Shown here: positions 18,639 through 29,100 of the stretch, in pieces | Numbering within the stretch: the first letter of the stretch is position 1 | Layout of the letters: each line of letters begins with the position of its first letter | Made by a program: the position numbers and the translations under genes | The notes under the pieces: generated by a model | The model's input: the letters and a program-made list of their open reading frames with translations, nothing else | Told to the model about the DNA's origin: nothing | Database searches by the model: none | DNA from: Flavicella sp965243265 | Lineage (GTDB): Bacteria > Bacteroidota > Bacteroidia > Flavobacteriales > Flavobacteriaceae | Direction of reading: 5' to 3' | DNA: 64,000 nucleotides | Assembly (NCBI GenBank): GCA_965243265.1 | Contig: CBDEUL010000010.1 | Location: 124,001 to 188,000 of the forward strand

Positions 18639-20264
18639 TTAAGACTTCACTAAATAACGAGTTTCAAGAACGCTTTTACGTGTCTTAGCATTTAAAAATT
18701 TTCCAGTTAATCTGGTAACTCTGTAATGAGGGATTTCAAATGTTTCTTTAAAAATAAGTCCCCTTTGTTGAAGTTTTAAAAACTGTGCTTCTTCTAAATA
18801 AAACCATTTGTTTTTTAAATCATTTAAATTGGTATCAGAACTTAATGTAGGCGTTAAACGTTCTGTGTAAAAGTCTAACGACCATGTATGAATGTTATCT
18901 ACCTTGTATACATTGTTTTTAGGAATATTTTCTTCTTCAATAATAGCCACTGTTTTTAAACCACTTTGGTAGGTCAATAAATTAGGATAGAAACTTGTGT
19001 TTAAAAAAAAGTTTATGGTAATACTAAATAAAATACTTCCATGAAGAAGTTTGTCTGTAATTTTTGTTTGGTGTATTAGGTTAAAAATTAACAGTATCGA
19101 TAGTCCAAAAAATACAATACCAATGATAGGGTTTATTGGAGGGAAAGCAAAAATTAAAATAGCACAAACCAGTAAGTATGCAAGAGTAAGTATGCTAAAC
19201 TGAACTATAAAAATTGTTTTAAACGTTTTTTCTTTGATGTTTTGTCGGGTTAAATATCCTGCAATTAAGATGGCTAAAACAGGTAAAATACTGTTTAGGT
19301 AATGCGGTAATTTTGTTTTAGAAGTACTAATAATAGCCAACACCAAAAGTACACCTATAGAAGAGAAAATTTCATTTTTTCGAAGCTGTTGAAACTTTGT
19401 TTTTACAAGGTTTTTTATCTGGTAATAAAAAGCAATGTAGAGTAAAATACCCCAGGGTAAAAAAGCCCAAAGAAGAGTGTGGAAAAAGAACAAATGATCA
19501 GGGTTGTTGTGTGTAAAACCCTTAGCAGTCATTCTATTAAAACTCTGATCCCATAAAATAAACTGTATACCTTCTGTTCCAAATTGTACATAATAGGCAT
19601 ATAATACAGGGCTTATAGTTGCTGCTAAAACCAGAATACCTATTAGTAGTTTCCAGTGTAACAAGGCTTTTAAATTGCGTTCGTATAGCAAATGAATTCC
19701 CAAAACACAACCAATAACAAAGACACCCAATTGTCCTTTGCTGGCAAAAGCCATTCCCAGTCCAATGGCTCCTAAAACAATATTTTTAAGTTGTAGCGTT
19801 TTGAAATAACTAATAAGTTGCCAAATAGAAAATATAGTAGCACCTGTTAGTACAGCATCTGTACGGACATCGTGATTTGCTAGTACAATAGCTTGGGCAG
19901 TTAAAAAAATAAGAGGGGCAAACTTGGCAGCTTTGTTACCGTAAAACAGTTTAGCTATTTTAAAGCAAGAAAAAGCTCCTAATAAGGTGAAAAGCAATGC
20001 AGGAACTCTATACGCCCAGGCATGTACACCAAATATTTTAAAAGAAATTGCCGCTAACCAAAAGTGTAAATGAGGTTTGTCTAAATACGGATGAAAAGCT
20101 TTGAATAAATGAGAAAAATCATTTCTTAAATACATGTCCATAGCCATAGTAGCATGCTGTGCAGAATCATTTTCCATAAGAGGAATAAACAATCCTAAGC
20201 CGTATACAAAGGCAATTAAAATATACAGTATTTTAGAAGAAAGTAATTGTTTTCTAAGTTCCAT
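18639..20264 (-). CDS. GT39-type glycosyltransferase (ArnT/PMT-like)
   Basis: A 541-residue polytopic inner-membrane enzyme that would transfer a sugar from a polyprenyl phosphate donor to lipid A, protein or glycan. Family marks are the periplasmic loop ENDSAQHATMAMDMYLRNDF with the acidic catalytic residues, then KPHLHFWLAAISFKIFG, and about a dozen hydrophobic segments. It is divergent from a GT2 gene that probably makes the polyprenyl-phosphate sugar, so the two plausibly act in one pathway. The acceptor is not known. Confidence 0.88.
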   Translation of the reverse strand: MELRKQLLSSKILYILIAFVYGLGLFIPLMENDSAQHATMAMDMYLRNDFSHLFKAFHPYLDKPHLHFWLAAISFKIFGVHAWAYRVPALLFTLLGAFSCFKIAKLFYGNKAAKFAPLIFLTAQAIVLANHDVRTDAVLTGATIFSIWQLISYFKTLQLKNIVLGAIGLGMAFASKGQLGVFVIGCVLGIHLLYERNLKALLHWKLLIGILVLAATISPVLYAYYVQFGTEGIQFILWDQSFNRMTAKGFTHNNPDHLFFFHTLLWAFLPWGILLYIAFYYQIKNLVKTKFQQLRKNEIFSSIGVLLVLAIISTSKTKLPHYLNSILPVLAILIAGYLTRQNIKEKTFKTIFIVQFSILTLAYLLVCAILIFAFPPINPIIGIVFFGLSILLIFNLIHQTKITDKLLHGSILFSITINFFLNTSFYPNLLTYQSGLKTVAIIEEENIPKNNVYKVDNIHTWSLDFYTERLTPTLSSDTNLNDLKNKWFYLEEAQFLKLQQRGLIFKETFEIPHYRVTRLTGKFLNAKTRKSVLETRYLVKS

Positions 20265-20429
20265 ATTTAGTTCTTTTTAGGGAACGAATTTAGTGCCTTT
20301 TTTACGGAAAAGCACGGTGTGTTTTCTTCTTTTTTAGAGAAATATAAAATTATGTATATCCTTTGTGAGGAAGTTAACTGTTTGTGAAGCTAAATTCGTA
20401 TTTTCGCTGTGTCTTAGAAATTATCTTTT

Positions 20430-21374
20430 ATGAGTAAATCAAGTTTATTGTCAATTGTTGTACCCATGTACAATGAAGAAGAAAATGTAAAACTATTAAC
20501 AGACCATATTGAAAAAGGTTTGGTAGGTTACAATTATGAAATTATTTATATAGACGATTGTTCTACAGACAATACTCGTAAAGAGATTAAAAAACTAGAC
20601 AATCAGAATGTAGTTCTTGTAGAACTTCGAAAAAACTATGGGCAAAGCTCTGCAATTGCAGCAGGTATAGATGAAGCAAAAGGGGAGTATATTATCACGA
20701 TGGATGGTGATTTACAAAACGACCCTACCGATTTGCCTAAAATGTTAGACAAGCTGATAGAAGATGATCTGGATTTAATAACAGGAATTAGAGCCAAACG
20801 TCAAGATAATTTTGTGAGAAAATTACCATCTAAAATAGCAAACTACATTATTAAGAAAACCACAGGACTGCACATCACAGACCATGGATGTGCTATAAAA
20901 ATATTTACTAGAGAAACAGCTAAAGGGTTGAATCTTTATGGAGAAATGCACCGATTTATATCATTGTTGGCATTTATGAACGGAGCACGTATTTCAGAAG
21001 TACCTGTAAAGCACCATGCACGTCAGTTTGGAGTTTCTAAATACGGTTTAGGACGTACATTCAAGGTGATTAATGACTTATTATTGTTATTGTTTCAGCG
21101 TAAATATTTACAAAAACCTATCTATTTATTCGGAAATATAGGATTGCTTTCTTTTGCAATAGGATTTGTGATAGAGCTTTATTTAATGGTTGTAAAATTT
21201 GGGTTTGGAGAAGATATTGGTGACCGTCCGTTGTTTACAGTAGGGGTAATGATGCTGATTATGGGAATTCAATTTTTTACCATTGGAATTGTGATAGATT
21301 TGTTGATGAAAACATATTACGAGTCGCAAAGTAAGCGTCCGTATAATATTAGAAAAGTATCCACTTTTGAATAA
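20430..21374 (+). CDS. GT2 polyprenyl-phosphate glycosyltransferase (DPM/ArnC-like)
   Basis: Predicted to move a sugar from a nucleotide sugar to undecaprenyl phosphate on the inner face of the membrane. The GT2 fold begins SLLSIVVPMYNEEENVK, with YIDDCSTDNT and the DxD-type metal site MDGDLQNDP. Two C-terminal membrane helices (about residues 230-300) anchor it. It overlaps the next gene by 8 bp, so translation is coupled, and it is divergent from the GT39 gene that could use its product. Confidence 0.92.
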   Translation: MSKSSLLSIVVPMYNEEENVKLLTDHIEKGLVGYNYEIIYIDDCSTDNTRKEIKKLDNQNVVLVELRKNYGQSSAIAAGIDEAKGEYIITMDGDLQNDPTDLPKMLDKLIEDDLDLITGIRAKRQDNFVRKLPSKIANYIIKKTTGLHITDHGCAIKIFTRETAKGLNLYGEMHRFISLLAFMNGARISEVPVKHHARQFGVSKYGLGRTFKVINDLLLLLFQRKYLQKPIYLFGNIGLLSFAIGFVIELYLMVVKFGFGEDIGDRPLFTVGVMMLIMGIQFFTIGIVIDLLMKTYYESQSKRPYNIRKVSTFE

Positions 21375-22266
21375 ATCAGAAAGCAGTAAAAAAATAAAAA
21401 AAACGCTTGTAACTATTTTTAAGATAGGGGTAAGCGTTTTGTTGTTATACTTTGTATCTACTAAAATTTCTTTTGCAGAGGTTTTTCAAAGTATCCAGCA
21501 AAGCAATGTTTTTTATCTAGTTTTAAGTGGGCTTTTTCTTTTGATTTCTCAGTGGGTTTCTGCCATTCGATTGAATACTTTTTTTCATACAATAGATTAT
21601 AAACTGTCTCATAAAAGCAATACGATTTTATATTTCATAGGGATGTTTTATAATTTTTTTATTCCTGGAGGAATAGGGGGCGATGCGTATAAAGTATATG
21701 CATTAAATAAAGCCTACGGATGGAAGGTTAAAAAACTATCGGCAGCTTTATTTATAGATCGTTTTTCAGGGTTAACAGCCATAGGAGTACTGTTGTTAGG
21801 AATTGGATTTAAGTTATTGATAAACTTTTCTTTGCAGATTCCTTTGGCAGCTTTGTGGGTGTTTTTTTTACTACTGATTTTTGTAGTAATAGCCATTTCT
21901 TATTTTTTTACAAAAAAGTTATTCAAGTCATTTCTAGCAGTTTTTAAGAAAACATTTGTTTTGTCTTTGATTGTACAATTGTTACAATTGATGAGTATCT
22001 GTTTGGTGGTATATGGGTACGGAGCCGAAGAAAATTTATTTGAATACCTGTTTGTTTTTTTAATTTCGGTAGTGCTTTCTATTGTTTCCTTTGCAGGAAT
22101 AGGAGTACGAGAATATGTGTTTTACCAAGCAGCAAAATGGCTTCATTATAGTGAGAGTACCTCTGTAGCTGTAGGTTTACTGTTTACTTTTTTAACAGCA
22201 ATAATTTCTTTGGTAGGAGTATTTTATATTTTTAAGAAAGTACCACTTCAGAAAGAAGTTTCTTAA
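21367..22266 (+). CDS. LPG synthase TM / UPF0104-type membrane protein
   Basis: A 299-residue protein with about eight membrane helices and the family motif FFIPGGIGGDAYKVYALNK, then SALFIDRFSGL. Relatives include the flippase part of MprF and proteins next to glycosyltransferases. The start is a TTG that overlaps the GT2 gene by 8 bp; no ATG occurs near it. The context suggests a lipid-linked sugar transport or accessory role, which is inference. Confidence 0.85.
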   Translation: MNKSESSKKIKKTLVTIFKIGVSVLLLYFVSTKISFAEVFQSIQQSNVFYLVLSGLFLLISQWVSAIRLNTFFHTIDYKLSHKSNTILYFIGMFYNFFIPGGIGGDAYKVYALNKAYGWKVKKLSAALFIDRFSGLTAIGVLLLGIGFKLLINFSLQIPLAALWVFFLLLIFVVIAISYFFTKKLFKSFLAVFKKTFVLSLIVQLLQLMSICLVVYGYGAEENLFEYLFVFLISVVLSIVSFAGIGVREYVFYQAAKWLHYSESTSVAVGLLFTFLTAIISLVGVFYIFKKVPLQKEVS

Positions 22267-23721
22267 TCATAAATCTCGATACATTTCTCCTGCGTCGAAA
22301 CACTCGATTGGACATGTTTTGTGGCTGTTCAGGATTTGTTATGTATTAAAGTGTCTCTTCGAGTATTTTTGAGGAACGAAAAAGTGTATCGAGAAGTAGG
22401 TGTCGTTTTTTGTATTAAAGAGAAGATGTTTTAATAATAAATCTCGATACATTTCTCCTGCGTCGAAACACTCGATTGGACATGTTTTGTGGCTGTTCAG
22501 GATTTGTTATGTATTAAAGTGTCTCTTCGAGTATTTTTTGAGGAACGAAAAAGTGTATCGAGAAGTAGGTGTCGTTTTTTGTATTAAAGAGAAGATGTTT
22601 CAATCATAAATCTAGATACATTTCTCCTGTGTCGAAACACTCTATTGGACATGTTTTGTGGCTGTTCAGGATTTGTTATGTATTAAAGTGTCTCTTCGAG
22701 TATTTTTGAGGAACGAAAAAATGTATCGAGAAGTTGACTTCGACAGGTTTAGTTATCAAACTTGGACAGGCTCAGTCATCGTTTTTTTTTGTTTTACAGT
22801 GAGGATGTTTCAATCATAAATCTAGATACATTTCTCCTGTGTCGAAATACTCTATTGGACATGTTTTGTGGCTGTTCAGGATTTGTTGTGTATTAAAGTG
22901 TCTCTTCGAGTGCTTTTGAGGAACGAAAAAGTGTATCGAGAAGTAGGTGTCGTTTTTTGTATTAAAGAGAAGATGTTTCAATCATAAATCTAGATACATT
23001 TCTCCTGTGTCGAAACACTCTATTGGACATGTTTTGTAGCTGTTCAGGATTTGTTATGTATTAAAGTGTCTCTTCGAGTATTTTTGAGGAACGAAAAAAT
23101 GTATCGAGAAGTTGACTTCGACAGGCTCAGTCATCAAAATTAGACAGGCTTAGTTATCGTTTTTTTTTGTTTTACAGTGAGGATGTTTTAATAATAAATC
23201 TCGATACATTTCTCCTGTGTCGAAACACTCTATTGGACATGTTTTGTAGCTGTTCAGGATTTGTTATGTATTAAAGTGTCTCTTCGAGTGCTTTTGAGGA
23301 ACGAAAAAGTGTATCGAGAAGTAGGTGTCGTTTTTTGTATTAAAGAGAAGATGTTTCAATCATAAATCTCGATACATTTCTCCTGCGTCGAAACACTCGA
23401 TTGGACAGATTTTTAATTTTTTGAGTTTGTATATTTTGTGAAGTGCTGCAGATGTCTCTTCGAGTATTTTTTGAAGCATGGAAAAAGTGTATCTAGAAGT
23501 TGACTTCGACAGGCTCAGTTATCAGTTTTTTTGTTTTGCAGTGAGGATGTTTTAATCATAAATTTTGATGTATTTCTCCTGCGTCGAAAAACTCGATAGG
23601 ATGTGCTTTGTAATTGTTCAGGTTTTGTTATGTATTAAAGTGTCCCTTCGAGTATTTTTTGAGGAACGAAAAAAATGTATCGAGAAGCTATATGATAGAG
23701 GTGGCTTTATAGCTATAAATA
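22267..23721. repeat. Cluster of about eight palindromic repeat units (family PR1)
   Basis: About eight units start near 22274, 22442, 22610, 22820, 22988, 23200, 23367 and 23560. Each begins CTCGATACATTTCTCCTGCG or a close variant and ends near AAAGTGTATCGAGAAG, so the ends of a unit are inverted copies. An inner pair of inverted arms is centred on ACTCGA and TTCGAGT. Longer units carry a linker with GACTTCGACAGGCTCAG. Short reading frames inside are products of the repetition and are not genes. The same family recurs at 25.9 kb and 31.4-32.5 kb. Confidence 0.9.
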
Positions 23722-23755
23722 AAAATCCCGATTCTTTACAGAATCGGGATTTAAT
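23722..23755 (-). terminator. Hairpin terminator after the T9SS protein gene
   Basis: AAATCCCGATTC and GAATCGGGATTT pair around a short loop, with a T-rich flank on the minus strand. It lies 22 bp beyond the stop of the gene ending at 23777 and separates it from the repeat cluster. The flanks are A- and T-rich, so it may work in both directions. Confidence 0.8.
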
Positions 23756-23776
23756 ATTATTAAGTGTGTTTAACTT

Positions 23777-25837
23777 TTAGTTAAAAGCAAACTTAACAGT
23801 TTTAATTGTGTTGTTTGTTTTATAACGTAATAAGTAGATTTTACCTTTTTGAAGATTCAATCCAGAAACCTCAGCACTTCCATTTTCAAAAACAACTGTA
23901 TTGTTGTACAATTCTTTTCCAGTAAGCGTATACAAACCTATTTGTGCTTTAGGAGTATTTTTTGTAGCAAGTATTAGATGAGTTCCATTTTCTTGAATGG
24001 CAACAGTCAGTTTAGTATCTGCTGTGTTTGTTTCAATGCTCAATACATTGCTGTCAGTAACTGTAATAGTAACTTCTTGGTCTGTGGTGTTGTTATGAGC
24101 ATTTCCATTATCGGCAGTTACAGTTATTAAGTATTCATTATCTGTATCGGCATCTGCAGGGGTGTTAAAGTCAGGAGCAACTTGGAAAGTTAATTCACCT
24201 GTAGCTGCGTTAATATTAAAGTCACCAGCATCATCTCCAGAAATAGTATATGTAATTCCTGTATCCGTAGCTCCACCATCGCCATCATTTGCTTGAACAT
24301 CTAATACAATGGTACTTGTAGTAATGTCATCAGCAACAGAAGCAGTGGCTAAAGATGTAAAAATAGGTGCAGGATCATTAAATACAGTTGTTGGGTCTAT
24401 TTTAAAAATTCTAGCTACACCACCTCCACTAAAATCTACTCCTGTACCGTATACATCACCATTGCTATCAAATTTAGCACATGTTCCAAACATTGATGAT
24501 ACGCCTGTTTCTCCAACAATACTGTAATTTTGCAGTTCACCGTCGTAATTAAGTATTAGCATGGCTGCTTTTGGAGTTCCTGAATCAAAACTGTCCGTAT
24601 AAGAATTGATAGCAATCCTTTGGTTTGTAGTGTCAATATCAACAGCACTTGCTCCCCAAATAACTTCGTTACCTGAATTGGTACCGTTTCCGTGTATTTT
24701 AGACCATAAGTAATTTCCATTTTTGTCAAATTTACTTATTAAAATATCTAAAGCAGGGCTGTTTAAGTAATAGTAACCCTCCCAAGTGATTGTATAAATA
24801 TTTCCATTTTCGTCAGCTAAGATAGCTCCTCGTTCCTCATATTGATTCCAGTTGTATTTCCACTCTACTGTAGTTTTATCCGTTTTGTTTAATTTGATAA
24901 TTGCTTGTTGGCTTCGCCCACCAATAATAGTAGTTGCGTAAACATACAAACCATCATCATTTAAAATTGTGCTACGGTATGTAGTGTAATCTCCTCCAGT
25001 AAATCCGGTAGATGCAGCAGAGCCACCAGGCCCCGCAACAAAAACATCTGTAGTTATAAGGTCTTCTGTTGCACCATACGATGGGTCGTTTTCAGGATAT
25101 GATTCTCCAAAAGTCCAAGCTTCAGAAGCTTTATAAATATCTGTAGCCGCTGGAGTACCAGCCAGAGGAGAACCTACAGAAAAAGGTGTATCTGTTTCTG
25201 TATTGGTAAACTTGCCACCTGTATCTGCATCGGGAGATCCATTAGGGTTTATTGTTGAAGTAATGTCACTACTACGAACTATAGAGAGACTAGCATTACC
25301 GAATTGGCTTACGAGAACTCCATCTTTGTCTAAAAATAAGATATGGTCGTTACATGTTAAAATTAAAGAACCATCAGCTCCTACTGTAAAATCTTCAACT
25401 GTTCGGTTAATGTTAGTTTCAATATATTCATAAGTCCATTGCATTATTCCTGTAGTGGCATTGTAACAAGCCAGTCCAGGAGTTTGGGAACCAGAGGTTG
25501 TAGTTTGAGAATCAAAAGCGATATAGAGGTAATCGGTACCTCCATTATTAATAATTTCTGCACCAGAAACGTTTGCATCAGTAGCACCGTCTAAAATATC
25601 GTTCCAAAGTACATTTCCATTTGTGTCAAACTTGGCAATATATATTTGCCCAGTATTAGAGTATTTAAACGTTGCATAGGCATTACCATTGCTATCTGTA
25701 GTTAATCCGTTTCTAGATTCTGGAATAGCGGCAGTTGGATGAAAGTCATTTCGAAACCATTCAGGTATTTGAGCCTGAGCGGTAAAGGTGATAAGTGTTA
25801 AAAAAGCACAAAAGGCTAATCGAGTAATTTTTTCCAT
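23777..25837 (-). CDS. Secreted beta-propeller/cadherin-like protein with T9SS sorting domain
   Basis: A 686-residue exported protein. Signal peptide: RLAFCAFLTLITFTAQAQ. Residues about 25-480 contain repeated strands of the kind seen in SBBP/PQQ-like beta-propellers (IYIAKFDTNGNVLW, ILISKFDKNGNYLWSKIHG). A cadherin-like domain follows (GITYTISGDDAGDFNINAAT). The final about 80 residues are a type IX secretion sorting domain (GLYTLTGKELYNN, NTIKTVKFAF). Probably a surface or released adhesion protein. The gene is flanked on both sides by repeats of the PR1 family. Confidence 0.85.
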   Translation of the reverse strand: MEKITRLAFCAFLTLITFTAQAQIPEWFRNDFHPTAAIPESRNGLTTDSNGNAYATFKYSNTGQIYIAKFDTNGNVLWNDILDGATDANVSGAEIINNGGTDYLYIAFDSQTTTSGSQTPGLACYNATTGIMQWTYEYIETNINRTVEDFTVGADGSLILTCNDHILFLDKDGVLVSQFGNASLSIVRSSDITSTINPNGSPDADTGGKFTNTETDTPFSVGSPLAGTPAATDIYKASEAWTFGESYPENDPSYGATEDLITTDVFVAGPGGSAASTGFTGGDYTTYRSTILNDDGLYVYATTIIGGRSQQAIIKLNKTDKTTVEWKYNWNQYEERGAILADENGNIYTITWEGYYYLNSPALDILISKFDKNGNYLWSKIHGNGTNSGNEVIWGASAVDIDTTNQRIAINSYTDSFDSGTPKAAMLILNYDGELQNYSIVGETGVSSMFGTCAKFDSNGDVYGTGVDFSGGGVARIFKIDPTTVFNDPAPIFTSLATASVADDITTSTIVLDVQANDGDGGATDTGITYTISGDDAGDFNINAATGELTFQVAPDFNTPADADTDNEYLITVTADNGNAHNNTTDQEVTITVTDSNVLSIETNTADTKLTVAIQENGTHLILATKNTPKAQIGLYTLTGKELYNNTVVFENGSAEVSGLNLQKGKIYLLRYKTNNTIKTVKFAFN

Positions 25838-26122
25838 AGTTAGGGTATTTTAGGTTTAGATGTTAAATGTAGTAAAAAATAGGTTGACTTCGACAGGCTC
25901 AGTTATCGTTTTTTTTGTATTAAATTGAGGGTGTTTTAATCATCAATCTCGATACATTTCTCCTGCGTCGAAACACTCGATTGGACAGATTTTCAATTTT
26001 TTAAGTTTGTATATTTTGTGAAGTGCTGCAGATGTCCCTTCGAGTGCTTTTTGAAGAATGAAAAAAGTGTATCGAGAAGTTGACTTCGACAAGCTCAGTT
26101 ATAAAGCCTTGAAAAGGAGCGT
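25838..26122. repeat. Single PR1 palindromic repeat unit and GACTTCGACA motifs
   Basis: One unit runs from CTCGATACATTTCTCCTGCG near 25949 to GTGTATCGAGAAG near 26078. Copies of GTTGACTTCGACAGGCTCAG and GTTGACTTCGACAAGCTCAG lie on either side. It belongs to the same family as the 22.3-23.7 kb cluster. No gene is seen. Confidence 0.85.
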
Positions 26123-26156
26123 AAAAAAAGCCTTACAGGTTATTGTAAGGCTTTTA
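26123..26156 (-). terminator. purL terminator
   Basis: The arms AAAAGCCTTACA and TGTAAGGCTTTT form a strong hairpin, and on the minus strand it is followed by a T7 run. It lies about 20 bp past the purL stop. Confidence 0.85.
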
Positions 26157-26177
26157 GTGTATTTAAATGGGTAACAA

Positions 26178-29100
26178 TTATTTTGTCAACCAGTTTTTAG
26201 CATTTGTAAAAGCTTCTAACCAAGGAGAAACTTCGTCTTTTCTTCCAACAGGGTAGTTTGCCCAGTTCCATTGGAAAATAGAACGTTCAATATGTGGCAT
26301 CATCACCAAATGACGTCCGTCATTAGAGGTCATCATAGCTGTGTTGTAGTCAGATCCGTTCGGGTTTGCAGGATATGCATCGTAACCGTATTTACCAACA
26401 ATATTGTATTTTTCTTCAGCATATGGCAAGTTGAATTTTCCTTCACCATGTGAAATCCAAACTCCTAAAGTGCTTCCTTCCAAAGAGCTTAACATTACAG
26501 AATTGTTCTTTTGAATGGCAACAGATGTGAACCCACTTTCATGTTTGTGAGAATCGTTGTGTAACATTTTAGGTTTTTCGTCATGGTCAGGGTTTATCAA
26601 TCCTAGTTCTACGAATAACTGACATCCGTTACAGATTCCGATAGATAGCGTGTCTTCTCTTTTAAAGAAGTTATTCAAAGCAGTTTTTGCTTTTTCGTTG
26701 TACATAAATGCACCCGCCCATCCTTTGGCAGAACCTAATACATCTGAGTTAGAAAAACCACCTACAGCTCCAATAAACTGAATGTCTTCTAGTGTTTCAC
26801 GACCAGAAATTAAATCGGTCATATGAACGTCTTTTACATCAAAACCAGCTAGGTACATAGCATTTGCCATTTCTCTTTCTGAGTTTGATCCTTTTTCACG
26901 GATAATAGCTGCCTTTGGTCTTGGTTTGCTATTGTCAATTACAGGAAGCCTCCCTTCAAACCCAGTAGGGAATTCAAATTTTAAAGGTTGTTCTTTGTAA
27001 TTGTTAAAACGTGCTGTAGCCAATCCGTTTGCTGTTTGTTTGTCATCTAATAGGTAAGATGTGCTAAACCAAATGTCACGTAAATAAGCTACGTTGAATT
27101 GGTGTGTTTCTTCACCGTTTTTAATAGTTACTTCGTTGCTTCTAACAGCGTTTCCTAAAACTGCAAATTTTACATTGTTTGCAGTTAATATAGTTTCAAT
27201 AGTATCATCAGCAGATTGGATAATGACTCCGCTGTTTTCTGCAAACAAAGCTTTGATCGTATCGTTTTCATTCAATGCAGAGATGTCAATATTTGCACCT
27301 ACCATTTCTTGTGAGAAACACATTTCTAAAATAGTAGTAATCATACCACCTGCAGAAATATCATGTCCTGCAAGAATTCTTCCTTCTTTAATTAATTTTT
27401 GAAGTGTATTGAATCCTGTTTTAAATTTTTCTGAATCTGCAATTGTAGGGCTTTCGTTACCAATTCCATCAACGGCCTGTGCAAATGAAGAACCTCCTAG
27501 TTTAAAGGTATCGTTAGATAAATCTATGTAATAGATTTTGTTTTGCGCATTTTTTTGGAAAACAGGCTCTACAACTTTGTTGATGTCGTTACAGTGCCCT
27601 GCTGCAGAAATAATTACGGTACCTGGTGCAATTACTTCTTCATTAGGATATTTTTGTTTCATTGATAGTGAATCTTTCCCTGTTGGTATGTTGATTCCCA
27701 ATTCAATGGCAAAGTTAGAAACAGCCTCTACAGCATTGTACAAACGAGCATCTTCACCTTCATTTTTACAAGGCCACATCCAGTTAGCAGATAATGAAAC
27801 TGATTTTAAATCATCTTCTAAAGGTGCCCAAACAAGATTGGTTAAAGCCTCAGCAATGGCGTTACGAGAACCAGCAACTTCGTTAATTAAACTAGCTACA
27901 GGAGCATGTCCAATACTGGTTGCAATTCCTTCTTTTCCTTTGTAATCTAGTGCTACTACGGCAACATCGTTTAATGGCAATTGTAAAGGTCCTGCAGTTT
28001 GTTGTTTGGCAACTTTACCACCCACACAACGGTCTACTTTGTTTGTTAACCAATCTTTACAAGCAACGGCTTCTAGTTGTAAAACATTTTCTAGGTATTC
28101 GTGTATGTTTTCAGTTTGGTAACTTAAAGCATCGTAGTTTCTAGCAATTGTTTTGTCTGTTAAGATTGTTTTTGGAGAACTTCCAAACATATCTTCCATA
28201 GCTAAATCCATTGGTTTTTCGCCAGTGGTAGCCGATTCAAATGTAAACTGATTGTCGTTGGTAACATCACCAACGGTGTACATAGGAGAGCGTTCTCTGT
28301 CTGCTACACGTTTTAGGTAATCTACGTTTTCTTCGTTGATTACCAATCCCATTCTTTCTTGAGATTCGTTACCAATAATTTCTTTTGCAGAAAGGGTAGG
28401 GTCTCCAACAGGTAGTTTGTCTAAATCAATTTTTCCTCCTGTATCTTCCACCAGTTCCGAAAGACAGTTTAGGTGTCCACCAGCTCCGTGATCGTGAATA
28501 GATACAATAGGGTTTACATCGCTTTCTACCATTCCACGTACAGCGTTCCCTGCACGTTTTTGCATTTCAGGGTTAGAACGTTGTACAGCGTTTAGCTCTA
28601 GCTGACTGTCCATTCCTCCTGTATCGGCAGAAGATACTGCTGCACCTCCCATACCAATTCTATAGTTATCACCTCCAAGAATTACAATTTTATCTCCTTC
28701 CTCTGGGGTGTCTTTTAATGCTTGTTCGTTTTTACCATATCCAATACCTCCTGCTTGCATGATTACTTTGTCAAATCCTAACTTTCGTTGTCCCTCGTTA
28801 AACTCAAAAGTTAAGAGAGAACCTGAAATTAGGGGTTGTCCAAATTTGTTTCCAAAATCTGAAGCTCCGTTAGAAGCTTTTATTAAAATGTCCATAGGTG
28901 TTTGGTACAACCAATCACGTTCGTCCATAGTTTCCCAAGGTCTGTTTTCAGACAAACGAGAGTATGAGGTCATGTAAACAGCGGTTCCTGCCAATGGTAA
29001 AGATCCTTTTCCACCAGCCAAACGGTCTCTAATTTCTCCTCCAGATCCTGTTGCAGCTCCGTTAAAAGGTTCTACAGTGGTAGGGAAGTTGTGCGTTTCT

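Noticed and set aside
22400..23780. Short reading frames of about 70 codons in the palindromic cluster
   Set aside because: They read the same repeated DNA in different places and have no features of proteins; the same holds for frames at 31257-32483.
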